The notes: a model not told the origin generated them from the letters alone. DNA of 64,000 bases from Pseudoscardovia radai (GCF_002259605.1 NZ_MWWR01000005.1:199-64198); one strand, 5' to 3'; shown: positions 27,550 to 36,568, counted from the first letter of the stretch. A program made the numbers and translations.

Positions 27550-28647
27550 TCAGCTGTGGATATAGGTGAAATCGTGGATATTCGCGAGCGTGCGCGACGT
27601 GGCCTGGCCGAGCGCGCCGCCGGAATTTGCTTCGGAGATCACGATTTTGTCTCCGATCACGGCTTCGACGATGGCCACGTGGCCGTAGGTGGTGCTGGCG
27701 CCTGCCTGGCCGGGCGCGAACACCACGATGTCGCCGGCCTGCGGGTTGTTGTCGACCGAGTAGCCGAGCGCGCGGGCGGATGCGGCCCAGGACATGGCGT
27801 TGCCGAAATACGATCCGACGGGCAGGCCCAGCTGGTGGCGGCGCACATAGGCCCACCACGTGCACTGGCCGTAAGGGTAGGAGTTGCCGGTGTCGCCGGT
27901 CTGGTGGTCGACGCTGTCGGGGACGTCGACGTCGGAGGGGTCGGCGAGGAACAGCTCGTTGTTCCTCCAGATGCCGTCGGCGACCTGCTTGCCTTCGGGC
28001 AGCGTGAGGTTGCGCGAGGAGAGCGTGACGACCTTGAGCTGACCCATCGTTTCCTGGCCGTCCCAGCTCGTGGAATCCGAGGTGTCGACGGATTCGGAAC
28101 GCGTCTCTGAGCGCGAGGACGAGGAATCGTAGGCGTCGCCGGTTACGTCGGAGGAGTCGGCCGGCAGGATCTGCTGCGAGGCGACCTGCGCTTCGGCCAG
28201 CGGCGTGCGGTCGAAGACGCCCGCGGCGCTCGCCCCGCACAGCGCGCCGGCGGAGCCGATGAGCACGACCATGGCGCCGGCCATCATGAAGTTCGATTTG
28301 CGCGAATCGCGGCGGTTGCGCTCACGGATTTCGCGGCGTGTCAGCGGCGCGGAGTTGAGTTCCCGCAGCAGCATGCGGCGCACGTCGACGACGGCGGCCA
28401 CATCGGAGCCGGCGGACAGGGAGGATTTCGACGTTGCGGATTTCGCAGCGTGCTCGACGATGGCGGAGGGCACGCGGCCGTGCTGGGCATGGCGGGCCTC
28501 GGCGCTGACGGATTCGGCGTTATGCGAGATATGGCGCCCGGAATGGCGCGGGGACACCGACGAGGAGCCGCTGATCGAGGCAAGGGCCCGGATGGTCGCG
28601 AAGCTCTGGCGCTCGGCGTGACCCGCCTTATGAGCCGCATGTCCCAT
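27550..28647 (-). CDS. CHAP-domain peptidoglycan hydrolase, membrane anchored
   Basis: The 365-residue protein has a basic, His/Ser-rich N-terminal region (1-118), a membrane helix (120-142), a Ser/Asp-rich spacer and a C-terminal CHAP domain. The catalytic Cys is in YPYGQCTWWAY (C262) and His in YGHVAIVE (H323). CHAP enzymes cleave peptidoglycan amide bonds during growth or separation. The long cytosolic tail is unusual for a simple hydrolase. AAGGAG eight bases upstream supports this start. It stands alone between the stress protein and serC. Confidence 0.88.
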   Translation of the reverse strand: MGHAAHKAGHAERQSFATIRALASISGSSSVSPRHSGRHISHNAESVSAEARHAQHGRVPSAIVEHAAKSATSKSSLSAGSDVAAVVDVRRMLLRELNSAPLTRREIRERNRRDSRKSNFMMAGAMVVLIGSAGALCGASAAGVFDRTPLAEAQVASQQILPADSSDVTGDAYDSSSSRSETRSESVDTSDSTSWDGQETMGQLKVVTLSSRNLTLPEGKQVADGIWRNNELFLADPSDVDVPDSVDHQTGDTGNSYPYGQCTWWAYVRRHQLGLPVGSYFGNAMSWAASARALGYSVDNNPQAGDIVVFAPGQAGASTTYGHVAIVEAVIGDKIVISEANSGGALGQATSRTLANIHDFTYIHS

Positions 28648-29095
28648 AGATGTGCTCCTTGAAAAGCCCGGCGTATGGCCCGCGCATGATGCGCGCCGCC
28701 CCACGGGCCGGTCGTCGTTGTGTTCCTGCTACATTTCCGAATGCTGTTCGCTGACTTGTGCTGACGCTGTGGATTCTATCCGGAGCAGATGACCGGAGGT
28801 TAAGGGTCAGTAACGTGCCAGACTGGCATCGATGCATATGATACAGCCGCCCCGTCATCGTTACCAGAGTTCCCGTGCCCTCGAATCCGCGCGTTTTCCG
28901 TCCCGGAAACGACGGATTCCACAATCGGGACGCCTTGGGACCGCGACGATTTTCACATTTTCTCCACAATGACGTTCCGTTATTGCACCTCGGCCACGTC
29001 GCCATATGCCTCTTTCGTGAGCGCGTCTCACGAATCGTGGGCCTTTCGCAGACCACCGGCTTTGCCTGACGGCTCTCCACGCTATTGTTGGAGCC
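28648..29095. other. Divergent intergenic region before CHAP gene and serC
   Basis: A stretch of 448 bp with no convincing gene. It holds a small palindrome TGCCAGACTGGCA (28815-28827) and presumably the divergent promoters. Short frames here have no ribosome site or protein character. Confidence 0.6.
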
Positions 29096-30247
29096 ATGAC
29101 TACTACAGTGACGATTCCGCAGAATCTGCTTCCCCAGGACGGACGCTTCGGCTCGGGCCCGAGCCGCATCCGCGAAGACCAGGCCAAGGTGCTTTTCGAC
29201 TCCTGGCGATCTCCGATGGGCACGTCCCATCGTCAGGATTCCGTCAAGGACATCGTCGCATCCGTGCGCAAGGGCCTGACCGACCTGTTCCGTCTTCCCG
29301 ACGGATACGAAGTGGTGCTCGGCAACGGCGGCGCCTCCCAGTTCTTCGACATCGCATGCGCCAGCCTCATCGACCGCAAGGCCGCGTTCGGCGTGTGCGG
29401 GTCGTTCTCCGAGAAATTCGCCAAGGAGGCGCAGGGCGCGCCGTTCCTCGAGGATCCGGTTATCGTGACCGCGCCGTATGGCCAGGCCGCCGTGCCGGAG
29501 TTCACCGAAGGCGTGGACACGTACTGCTGGCCGCAGAGCGAGACCTCCACGGGCGTCATGATCCCGGTCAAGCGCGTCCCCGGCTCGAAGGAGGCCGGTG
29601 CGCTGACCATCATCGACGCCACGAGCTGCGCCGGCGCGCTGCCCGTCGACATGAGCGAATGCGACGCCTACTTCTTCTCCCCGCAGAAGGCCATGGGCGC
29701 CGAGGGCGGCCTGTGGGTGGCCATCCTCTCCCCCGCCGCCATCGCACGCGCCGAAGCCGTCGAGGCCTCCGCCACGCTCGAGGGCGCCACGCGCTGGGTG
29801 CCGGCCATGCTGTCGCTGACCAAGGCCATCAAGAACTCGCGCAAGAACCAGACGCTGAACACGCCGGCCATCGCAACGCTGATCCTCATGAACGAGCAGA
29901 TCAAGTGGATCAATGCGAATGGCGGACTCGACTGGTCCGTGGCACGCTGCCGCCAGTCCTCGGGCATCCTGTACGACTGGGCCGAGAAATCCGACTATGC
30001 CACGCCGTTCGTCCCCGCGGGCCCGGCGCGCTCCGACTGCGTCGTGACCGTCAACCTCGACGACGCGATCCCCGCCTCCGAGGTGCTCGCGCATCTGCGC
30101 GCCAACGGCATCGTGGATTGCGGCGGCTACCGTGCGCTCGGCCTCAACCAGCTGCGCATCGGCGTGTTCCCGTCAGTCGAGCCCGGCGACGTCGAGGCGC
30201 TGACGCAGTGCATCGACTACGTGGTCGACCAGATGCGCCGCGCGTAG
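29096..30247 (+). CDS. serC: Phosphoserine aminotransferase
   Basis: The 383-residue PLP enzyme turns 3-phosphohydroxypyruvate and glutamate into phosphoserine, the second step of serine synthesis. Typical features are DGRFGSGPSRIR, GTSHRQDSVK, LGNGGASQFFDIA, IDATSCAGALPVD and the PLP Lys in FFSPQKAMGAEGG, with RCRQSSGILYDW later. It matches the actinobacterial SerC type. It ends with an intrinsic terminator and stands alone. Confidence 0.95.
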   Translation: MTTTVTIPQNLLPQDGRFGSGPSRIREDQAKVLFDSWRSPMGTSHRQDSVKDIVASVRKGLTDLFRLPDGYEVVLGNGGASQFFDIACASLIDRKAAFGVCGSFSEKFAKEAQGAPFLEDPVIVTAPYGQAAVPEFTEGVDTYCWPQSETSTGVMIPVKRVPGSKEAGALTIIDATSCAGALPVDMSECDAYFFSPQKAMGAEGGLWVAILSPAAIARAEAVEASATLEGATRWVPAMLSLTKAIKNSRKNQTLNTPAIATLILMNEQIKWINANGGLDWSVARCRQSSGILYDWAEKSDYATPFVPAGPARSDCVVTVNLDDAIPASEVLAHLRANGIVDCGGYRALGLNQLRIGVFPSVEPGDVEALTQCIDYVVDQMRRA

Positions 30248-30262
30248 CGCTTCCACCGCGGT

Positions 30263-30298
30263 TTCGGTCCCGCGCATGACTTCGGTCCCGCGCATGAC
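30263..30298. repeat. 18-bp exact tandem duplication after serC
   Basis: TTCGGTCCCGCGCATGAC occurs twice without a gap, 16 bp beyond the serC stop codon and just before the terminator, whose left arm (CGGTCCCGCC) resembles the unit. Confidence 0.9.
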
Positions 30299-30303
30299 TT
30301 CAC

Positions 30304-30334
30304 GGTCCCGCCCCTTCCGGGCGGGACCTTTTAT
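30304..30334 (+). terminator. serC terminator
   Basis: GGTCCCGCCC and GGGCGGGACC form a strong stem followed by TTTTATT. Confidence 0.88.
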
Positions 30335-30359
30335 TGCCCCACGCGCGCGAACACGCGCA

Positions 30360-31775
30360 TCACAGGCTGGTGGAGGCGAGGAGGTACATGCCGGGCTCGC
30401 CGCCGCCGACCGAAGTCACGCGGGCGCGGCCGTCCGAGGCCGGAATGAAATACGATTCGCCCTTGCCCACGACCACGCTCTGCGTGTCGCTGGTGCAACG
30501 CACGCGGCCGCTCACGCAGACGAGCACGCGGGGGCCGCCCACCGCGGGAATCGCCGTGGCGGGGGCCACGTTCTGCGCGTAGGTGGTCATGGTGGTGCGC
30601 TGGCGTCCGGCCACCTTGCCCCACCATTTATCGGCGTCGGTGCCCACCTGCCCGCATGACAGCATGAATTCACGCAAATCGGGGCGGTATACGGCCAGGT
30701 TCGGCGCGAGCAGCGTCTGCATGGTGTGCGCGGTCGGGTCGATCGGCGGCGCGGGCGTGCAGTTGAGATTGCGCAACAGGTTCGGGATGTCCTTGTGCTT
30801 GGGCGTCATGCCCGCGCGCAGCACGTTGTCGGAGTTGGTCATGATCTCCGCGCCCGTTCCGTGCAGGTAGCAGTGCGGCGTGCCGGCGGGGATGAACACG
30901 GATTCGCCGGCGCTCAGGTGGACGGCGTTGAGCATGGCCACGCACAGCACGCTCGGGTCGCCGGGAAAGGCTTCGGCCGCCTGCAGAGCATGGCCGACGA
31001 TGCGCCCGGCGCGACGATCGGAGCATGTGCTGGCGGCGGCGCGCAGCGCGTCGGTGAGTCCCTCGGCCTGGTCGGGCGCGGCGGTGACGGCGAGACGGAA
31101 GGCGCGGAAGATGCGCCGCTGGGTGTGGCCCCAGACGCGCGCCGAGGCGGGCATGTCGGTGTCGAGGTCGGAATCGTCGACCAACGATGGCGCCTCCGCG
31201 TACCGCGAGCGCAGACTCCAGCGACCGCGGTGCATCGACACGGCGCCCGATTCGCCGCCCGCGATCTCATGCGCCATGGCGCGGGCCAGCGGGTGGTCGA
31301 TGGAGTTGAGCGCACGCAGCTGGACGGGGCGCGGAGCGAAGCCGACGGATGCCTCGAAGTCTTCGAGCGCGACCACCATCTCATGTTTGGCAAGGGTGTC
31401 CTTGAAAGAACGCACGGGCGAGTCGAGGGGGATTCCCGCGGCGTTCTCGCGGTTGAAGCCGGCACGCGCCTCGAAATCGAGCGGGTGCACTTGCAAAGAC
31501 AACGGAATGCGAGCGGAGATTATCTTGAACAGATACGGCAGCACGGGGCCCCAGGTTTCGGAAACGGCCGTGCCGACCATCAGCTCGGGGGCGCGGCGGA
31601 TGGCTTCGTCGAGCGCCATGGTCTCGCCGTCCACGTCGACCGGCGACGGCGAAGCGGCGTGGCCGCTGAACCACATCTCGGCCAGTGGGCCGTCGGTTCC
31701 GACGCCGAAAAGTTCCTGCAGTCGATGATCGGAGCCCCACGAATACGTTTTGGGAACCGGTCTGATCGGGAACAC
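30360..31775 (-). CDS. manA: Mannose-6-phosphate isomerase, type I
   Basis: The 471-residue protein interconverts mannose 6-phosphate and fructose 6-phosphate. It shows RPVPKTYSWGSD, the zinc-site strand LSLQVHP, KHEMVVALEDFEA, the cupin-like GTPHCYLHGTGAEIMTNSDN and RAGMTPKHKD. The GTG start is preferred because GAGGAGG lies six bases before it; upstream ATG options lack a ribosome site. It is convergent with serC. Confidence 0.92.
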   Translation of the reverse strand: MFPIRPVPKTYSWGSDHRLQELFGVGTDGPLAEMWFSGHAASPSPVDVDGETMALDEAIRRAPELMVGTAVSETWGPVLPYLFKIISARIPLSLQVHPLDFEARAGFNRENAAGIPLDSPVRSFKDTLAKHEMVVALEDFEASVGFAPRPVQLRALNSIDHPLARAMAHEIAGGESGAVSMHRGRWSLRSRYAEAPSLVDDSDLDTDMPASARVWGHTQRRIFRAFRLAVTAAPDQAEGLTDALRAAASTCSDRRAGRIVGHALQAAEAFPGDPSVLCVAMLNAVHLSAGESVFIPAGTPHCYLHGTGAEIMTNSDNVLRAGMTPKHKDIPNLLRNLNCTPAPPIDPTAHTMQTLLAPNLAVYRPDLREFMLSCGQVGTDADKWWGKVAGRQRTTMTTYAQNVAPATAIPAVGGPRVLVCVSGRVRCTSDTQSVVVGKGESYFIPASDGRARVTSVGGGEPGMYLLASTSL

Positions 31776-31970
31776 AGGGCCTCCTCGTATCGTTGCTGCC
31801 TTCGGTGCGTATCGCTGCGCGTGAACCACTCCACCTTAGCGCGATTCCCGGAACGAGCCGGGAGCGCCACGCCCCTTACACGCTCCCCATACACTCGGCA
31901 TCGCCCGCGCCACGCGCCAAACGCCCCGGCCTTCCGCGAAGGGCTCCGCCCACGATGTAAGGTAGGTGTC

Positions 31971-32279
31971 ATGAAACTGGCACCGATCTGGGACCCCTCC
32001 GTCCGCAAGCCCGACCCCAAGCCCGTCCGGGTGGACCTCTTCCCACTGTTCCTCGGCGGCACCCTCGTATGGGCCGTTGCGGGAATCGTGTGCCTTGTCT
32101 GTTACCTGCGCGGCGTCATGTCGCCGCGCGCGGCCATCACCTGCGCGGCCGGCGTGATCATCGGCGCGATGCTGCTGGTCTGGGAGCGCCGCGAGCGCAG
32201 CACCTACCGCCTCCTGGGCAAGGATGGCACCGCCACCGACGGCGACGGTGCCAATGGCGCCACGCCGTCCGCCGAATAA
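31971..32279 (+). CDS. DUF2530-like small membrane protein
   Basis: The 102-residue protein has two hydrophobic segments (about 26-47 and 55-72) and a short polar C-terminus with WERRERSTYRLLG after the second helix, matching the two-helix DUF2530 family of actinobacteria. Function is unknown. It is divergent from manA and convergent with the SenX3-like kinase. Confidence 0.75.
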   Translation: MKLAPIWDPSVRKPDPKPVRVDLFPLFLGGTLVWAVAGIVCLVCYLRGVMSPRAAITCAAGVIIGAMLLVWERRERSTYRLLGKDGTATDGDGANGATPSAE

Positions 32280-32324
32280 GGAGCGCCGCTCTGCCGTGGC
32301 CGTGTGTTTTTCACACGCCGCCCA

Positions 32325-33701
32325 TCACCGCACGGCCATCTCGGATTCCGCCTCGAGCCCCAGGCGCGGGGCCGACTGCACCTCGGCGCCGGCCGCATCG
32401 TTTTTCTGCAGGGTGCTCGCCAAAGGAATCAGGATCATGAAGGTGCTTCCGCTACCTGGCTTGCTCCACAGGCGCACAGTGCCGCGGTGGCGCAGCGCCA
32501 CATGACGCACGATCGACAGGCCCAGGCCCGTCCCGTCCTCGCCTCCATGGCGCAGCAGTCTCGTATCTCCGCGATAGAAACGCTGGAACACCTTCGCCTG
32601 ATCATCCTTCGAGATTCCGGGGCCATTGTCGATCACGCGCACGCGCGCGTACTGCCCTGTCTCGTCGGTATCCACCATGACGCCCACATGCGCGTCGTCA
32701 GGCGAGTACTCGAGGGCGTTCTCCACGAGCTTCTCCACCGCCACCGACAGCTGCCGTGCGTCGCCGAGCACGACGACGGGCGCATCCGGCCGGCGGTATT
32801 CGAACGAGACCTTCGCCTTCCGGGCCGCAGGGGTCTCCTTCTCGATGACGCCGTCCACCACATCCCCGAGGCTGACGGGCGCGGCCTCGCCGTCCTCGCC
32901 GACGATGCCCTGGCTCGACAGCAGAAGCACGAGGTCGGACACAAGGTGGCGCAGATAGCGCGCCTGGAACACGATTGCCTTGGCGTCGTCATCGACCGCC
33001 GACGACGCGACGCCCAAAACACCGGCACCCGGAGCACCGGCGCCGGAAGCCTGCGCATTCGGAGCCCCGGCACCCGCGGACCGAGCCTCGCCCAGCTCGT
33101 CGATGAGCTCGTTGCCGAGGCGCAGGATCTCGTTCGCCGGGTCGCTGAGGCGTTCGGCCACGCCGCCGACGAAATCGTCGCGCAGCTCGACGAAATGCCG
33201 CTGCCTGCTTTCGTCGAGAACGAGAACGAGCACGATTTCATCAGTCGCCGGGGTCACGGTCACCTCGAGCCAGTTCTCGCCGAGGCCGAGGTCTCGCATC
33301 GTCGCCGCATCGCCCGACAGCAGCTGGTCGCCCGCATCGAGGCCGACCGTGGCATAATCGGCGGGCGTATGCGTCACGAGTTCGAAGGTCTGCGCGGTTC
33401 CCGACTCGCGCACCGTGCGAATGGCGTCGCGCACGCGGTCATCGGCGATCGCATCGTTGCGCACGAGGCCGAGGCGGTAGGTCGCAGGCGTGGCGCGCAC
33501 CACGTCACCGGACGTGTCCACGGCGATGGATTCGAAATCGAGCGAGGAAAGCACGCGGATGAGGTCGACGCCGATATCGTCGTCATCGTCCTCCTGCGTC
33601 TGTTTCTTCGCGCGAGAACGGAACACTGATATGACGAGCGTCGCGGCGAGCGCGATGCACGCCACCGCCAGCACGATGCACACAATCTGAAGAGTTTCCA
33701 T
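32325..33701 (-). CDS. SenX3-like sensor kinase lacking the canonical phospho-His
   Basis: The 458-residue protein has an N-terminal anchor helix (5-27), a PAS-like region (about 48-165) and a C-terminal HATPase domain with N-box VENALEYSP (326-334), G1 DNGPGI (359-364) and G2 GTGLGLSI (390-397). This is SenX3 architecture, and it is divergent from phoU as in other actinobacteria. In the dimerisation region FVGGVAERLSDP (177-188) aligns with the usual FVANVSHELKTP, so Glu183 replaces the His and the LKTP part is changed too. A 35-residue Gly/Ala/Pro insert (207-235) splits the two dimerisation helices. No response regulator gene is adjacent. It may sense and modulate without autophosphorylating on His. 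Confidence 0.85.
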   Translation of the reverse strand: METLQIVCIVLAVACIALAATLVISVFRSRAKKQTQEDDDDDIGVDLIRVLSSLDFESIAVDTSGDVVRATPATYRLGLVRNDAIADDRVRDAIRTVRESGTAQTFELVTHTPADYATVGLDAGDQLLSGDAATMRDLGLGENWLEVTVTPATDEIVLVLVLDESRQRHFVELRDDFVGGVAERLSDPANEILRLGNELIDELGEARSAGAGAPNAQASGAGAPGAGVLGVASSAVDDDAKAIVFQARYLRHLVSDLVLLLSSQGIVGEDGEAAPVSLGDVVDGVIEKETPAARKAKVSFEYRRPDAPVVVLGDARQLSVAVEKLVENALEYSPDDAHVGVMVDTDETGQYARVRVIDNGPGISKDDQAKVFQRFYRGDTRLLRHGGEDGTGLGLSIVRHVALRHRGTVRLWSKPGSGSTFMILIPLASTLQKNDAAGAEVQSAPRLGLEAESEMAVR

Positions 33702-33860
33702 GATGTGTTAATTCTTGCACAATTCACCATGCGGCACGGTTATTGAGAAGATGTCATTCATGGCGCGGCCTCCCTCCCACGGCGGTACGGACGGCGGTAC
33801 GGTATCCTAGGTGTTCCATCAAGGAATCCATCGATGCGGGTAAGCTGTCGGCATCGTAAA

Positions 33861-33877
33861 TTCACCGTCAGTTCACC
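33861..33877 (+). promoter_or_regulatory. PHO-box-like direct repeat upstream of phoU
   Basis: TTCACC at 33861-33866 and 33872-33877 is a direct repeat with an 11-bp period. That is the spacing and core (GTTCACC) of actinobacterial PhoP/RegX3-type boxes. It lies 72 bp before the phoU start, upstream of a possible -10 TAGAAT (33909-33914), a position suited to activation. It is also 160 bp from the senX3-like start. Confidence 0.6.
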
Positions 33878-33948
33878 ACGGCGCCGGGTCGGCTCCATCG
33901 TCTTCCCATAGAATGACGGAGAGGCTCAATTGAGGATAAGGAACTTCT

Positions 33949-34632
33949 ATGCGCGAACTGTTTACCGAGGAAATGAACAAGATCAGCGGCGATCTCGACA
34001 CGATGGCCGCCGCCGTCAAGGCCGCCATCGACGGCGCGGGCAAGGCCCTTCTGGATGCCGACATCGACGCCGCGCAGAGCGTCATCGACGGCGACATCAA
34101 GATCGACGCACTCGAGGCATCGATCATCGACCAGTGCCTGGAGATGCTCGCCCGCCAGACGCCGGTCGCCACCGACCTGCGCGTCGTCGTGTCCACGCTG
34201 CGCATCGCATCGACTTTCGAGCGCATGGGCGACCTGGCGCGCCACATTGCCGAAATCGCGCGCCGCGCCTACCCCGAAAGCGCCGTGAACCCCGCGATCC
34301 GCGACTGCTTCCAGAAGATGCAGGACTTCGACTCCCACACCGCCGACGAGCTGATCCAGATTCTCAAGAACCACAACGAGGACCAGGCCGTCAAGCTCAT
34401 CGAAAAGGATTCCCAGCTCGACGACCTGCACACCAAGACCTTCGGCATCGTCAATGCCGACAGCTGGAACGGCACCAAGCAGCAGACCATCGACGCCGTG
34501 CTCATCGCCCGCTTCTACGAGCGCATCGGCGACCATGCCGTGGGCGTGGCGCGCCGCATCGTCTTCATCGTCTCGGGCTTCGACCCGTCCAAGGATCCGA
34601 CGCCGGTTCTCGCCGGCGGCCTTGACGAGTAA
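33949..34632 (+). CDS. phoU: Phosphate signalling regulator PhoU
   Basis: The 227-residue protein is two three-helix PhoU domains, each with the metal-binding ExxxD pattern: STFERMGDLARHI in the first and ARFYERIGDHAVGVARR in the second. PhoU couples phosphate uptake to the two-component system. AAGGAA precedes the ATG. No pst transporter genes are in the window. The product is divergent from the SenX3-like kinase and has a PHO-box-like site in its promoter. Confidence 0.95.
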   Translation: MRELFTEEMNKISGDLDTMAAAVKAAIDGAGKALLDADIDAAQSVIDGDIKIDALEASIIDQCLEMLARQTPVATDLRVVVSTLRIASTFERMGDLARHIAEIARRAYPESAVNPAIRDCFQKMQDFDSHTADELIQILKNHNEDQAVKLIEKDSQLDDLHTKTFGIVNADSWNGTKQQTIDAVLIARFYERIGDHAVGVARRIVFIVSGFDPSKDPTPVLAGGLDE

Positions 34633-34700
34633 CGCCCGAATAACGCGCGAGTAACGCCCGGGACTGCGCCGCGTCGAGCCGGCGTTCATCACATGGGAAT

Positions 34701-34735
34701 ATGGGGACGGACTTCGGTCCGCCCCCATTCTTTCT
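34701..34735 (+). terminator. phoU terminator
   Basis: ATGGGGACGGAC-TTCG-GTCCGCCCCCAT, one A-C mismatch in the stem, followed by TCTTTCT. Its end abuts the first CRP-like operator. Confidence 0.75.
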
Positions 34736-34772
34736 GTGACGCCGCTCACAAAGCCGTGTGACGCCATTCACA
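34735..34772 (+). promoter_or_regulatory. Two CRP/GlxR-type operators spaced 22 bp
   Basis: TGTGA-CGCCGC-TCACA (34735-34750) and TGTGA-CGCCAT-TCACA (34757-34772) both match the CRP-family consensus TGTGA-N6-TCACA exactly. Their centres are 22 bp apart, two helical turns. They lie about 100 bp before the MFS transporter start and just after the phoU terminator, so they most likely serve the transporter gene. Confidence 0.7.
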
Positions 34773-34868
34773 CTTCTGGGAGGAACGGCGCCGAGCTGAT
34801 AGTGTCGTGCGCGCAGGGATGCGCAGGTGTTAGCCCGACATCTCCGCCATCGCTGCGGAGAGGAATAT

Positions 34869-36278
34869 ATGGCGAGCAACCCCCGTCAGAGAATGTCATC
34901 ATCCGCCACGATTGCCGAATCGTCGGCATCGTCACCATCGTCTTCCCTTTCAACCCCCGAACCCACCGCAACAGCACCCGCCTCCACGGCCACCGCACCC
35001 GCGCGATCCCCGCTCGACAACCGCTGGATGCGCGCCGTCGTCCCCGCGCTGCTCATCCACATCTCCATCGGCACCGTGTACTGCTGGAGCGTTTTCAAGC
35101 AGCTGATCGCCGACCAGATGCATGTCGCGCCGAGCACCATCGAATGGGGCTTCTCCCTCGCGATCTTCTTCCTCGGCATGTCCGCCGCCTTCCTCGGCCC
35201 CGTGGTGGAGAAGGACATCCGCCGCTCCGCGCTGATCAGCCTCGTGTGCTTCGTCGCCGGATTCGCAGGCACCGGCGCCAGCATCGCGGCCGGATGGCTC
35301 CCCGGCGTGTTCATCTGCTACGGCGCCGTCATGGGCATCGGACTGGGCGTCGGCTATCTCACGCCGGTGAAGAACCTCATGCTGTGGTTCGCCGACAACA
35401 AGGGCCTCGCCACGGGCATCGCGGTGGCGGGCTTCGGCCTCGCCAAAGCCATCGCCAGCCCCGTCATGACGTGGCTGATCTCCACGGTGGGCCTGGTAAA
35501 CATGTTCTACGTGCTGTCCGCGGTGTACGCGGTCATGATGTTCCTGGGATTCCTGCTCATCCGCCGCCCCGCGGGCTACGTCTACTCCGCGGCCGCGCGC
35601 GTGCGCCGCCGCACGGTGATGCGGCGCCCGGTTTTCTGGGCCATCTGGGTGGCGTTCTACCTCAATATCACCTGCGGCCTGGCGCTGATCTCGCAGGAGA
35701 AGGATATTCTCCACGATGTTCTCGCCGTCATGCCGCGCTTCTCCGGCCTCGACGCCCCGGCCTTCGCAGCGGCTACGGCCGGCGTCATCAGCACGGTGCT
35801 GGCGATCGACGCGGTGTTCAATGCGGCCGGTCGGCTCGGTTTCTCCACGCTGTCGGACCACTGCCGCCGGCGCGAGACCAGCTATGTGGTGATCTTCGCC
35901 ATGTCGATCGCCGTCTGCGTTCTGCAGGTGGCGTTCCATTCGATTGACAACGGCATCCTGTGGATGATCCTCATGATGCTGTTCCTTGTGAACGCGGGCT
36001 ACGGCGGCGGATTCTCCACGCTTCCGGTGCTGCTCGAGCAGCATTTCGGCATGGCGTCGGTGTCGACCGTGCACGGTCTGGCGCTCAGCGCGTGGGCGTT
36101 CGCGGGGCTGTCCGGCAACCAGCTGGCGTCGTTCGTGGTCACGCATGCCTCTGACGCGGCCCACCGCTACGCCGCGCTGATTCCGATTCTCGCGGTTCTG
36201 TACACGGTTGCGCTCGTGGCGATTGTGCTCGTGATGCGCGATCGCGGCGGGCGCGGCGCTGGGCGCGCGAATGTCTGA
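34869..36278 (+). CDS. MFS transporter, OFA (oxalate/formate antiporter)-like
   Basis: The protein has 469 residues with 12 predicted helices. After a disordered Ser/Thr/Pro/Ala leader (1-50), WMRAVVPALLIHISIGTVYCWSVF starts helix 1 in the style of OFA-family carboxylate transporters; GIGLGVGYLTPVKNLMLWFADNKGLATG is the signature between helices 4 and 5 of this family. Substrate is probably a small organic acid, not identifiable further. GGAGAGGAA precedes the ATG. Two perfect CRP-type operators upstream suggest catabolite control. Confidence 0.86.
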   Translation: MASNPRQRMSSSATIAESSASSPSSSLSTPEPTATAPASTATAPARSPLDNRWMRAVVPALLIHISIGTVYCWSVFKQLIADQMHVAPSTIEWGFSLAIFFLGMSAAFLGPVVEKDIRRSALISLVCFVAGFAGTGASIAAGWLPGVFICYGAVMGIGLGVGYLTPVKNLMLWFADNKGLATGIAVAGFGLAKAIASPVMTWLISTVGLVNMFYVLSAVYAVMMFLGFLLIRRPAGYVYSAAARVRRRTVMRRPVFWAIWVAFYLNITCGLALISQEKDILHDVLAVMPRFSGLDAPAFAAATAGVISTVLAIDAVFNAAGRLGFSTLSDHCRRRETSYVVIFAMSIAVCVLQVAFHSIDNGILWMILMMLFLVNAGYGGGFSTLPVLLEQHFGMASVSTVHGLALSAWAFAGLSGNQLASFVVTHASDAAHRYAALIPILAVLYTVALVAIVLVMRDRGGRGAGRANV

Positions 36279-36311
36279 TTCACGATCCACGATTTTCCCA
36301 TCGTGATTCCT

Positions 36312-36347
36312 AACGGGCGTCGGCTCCCACCCGGGTCGGCGCCCGTT
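36312..36347 (+). terminator. Hairpin after the MFS gene
   Basis: AACGGGCG and CGCCCGTT enclose a loop of 20 bases, 34 bp after the stop codon; only CCCTATCTC follows instead of a T-run, so efficiency is doubtful. Confidence 0.45.
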
Positions 36348-36371
36348 CCCTATCTCCGCGCCCCGCCCCGT

Positions 36372-36505
36372 CAACGGTGCCTCTCACAGGCAGCACACCA
36401 ACCAGCAAGACCCACCGTTGACGAAGCCATCGTTGAAAACAAGCCACACCCCCCACCCAACAGTGCCCCTCACTGGCAACACAGCGACCAGCGAGACCGA
36501 CCGTT
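36372..36505. repeat. CAACGGTG palindromic repeat, two copies at 86 bp
   Basis: Copies at 36372-36420 and 36458-36505 belong to the family seen at 1-192 and 18365-18413. The ACCAG element of the right arm is at 36401 and 36487. They fill the space between the convergent MFS and gpmA genes. Confidence 0.8.
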
Positions 36506-36536
36506 ACATCGCGCACCCCGCCCCCGCCACACATGC

Positions 36537-36568
36537 AAAAGGGCCGGACGCCACATGGCGCCCGACCC
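36537..36568 (-). terminator. gpmA terminator
   Basis: On the minus strand GGGTCGGGCGCCATGTGGCG..CCGGCCC folds into a long GC-rich stem followed by TTTTGC. Confidence 0.75.

Noticed and set aside
28815-28827. Palindrome TGCCAGACTGGCA upstream of serC as an operator
   Set aside because: Only one copy was seen and no regulator or promoter element could be tied to it.
28648-29095. Riboswitch in the 5' region of serC
   Set aside because: No conserved riboswitch core and no terminator/antiterminator pair could be recognised.
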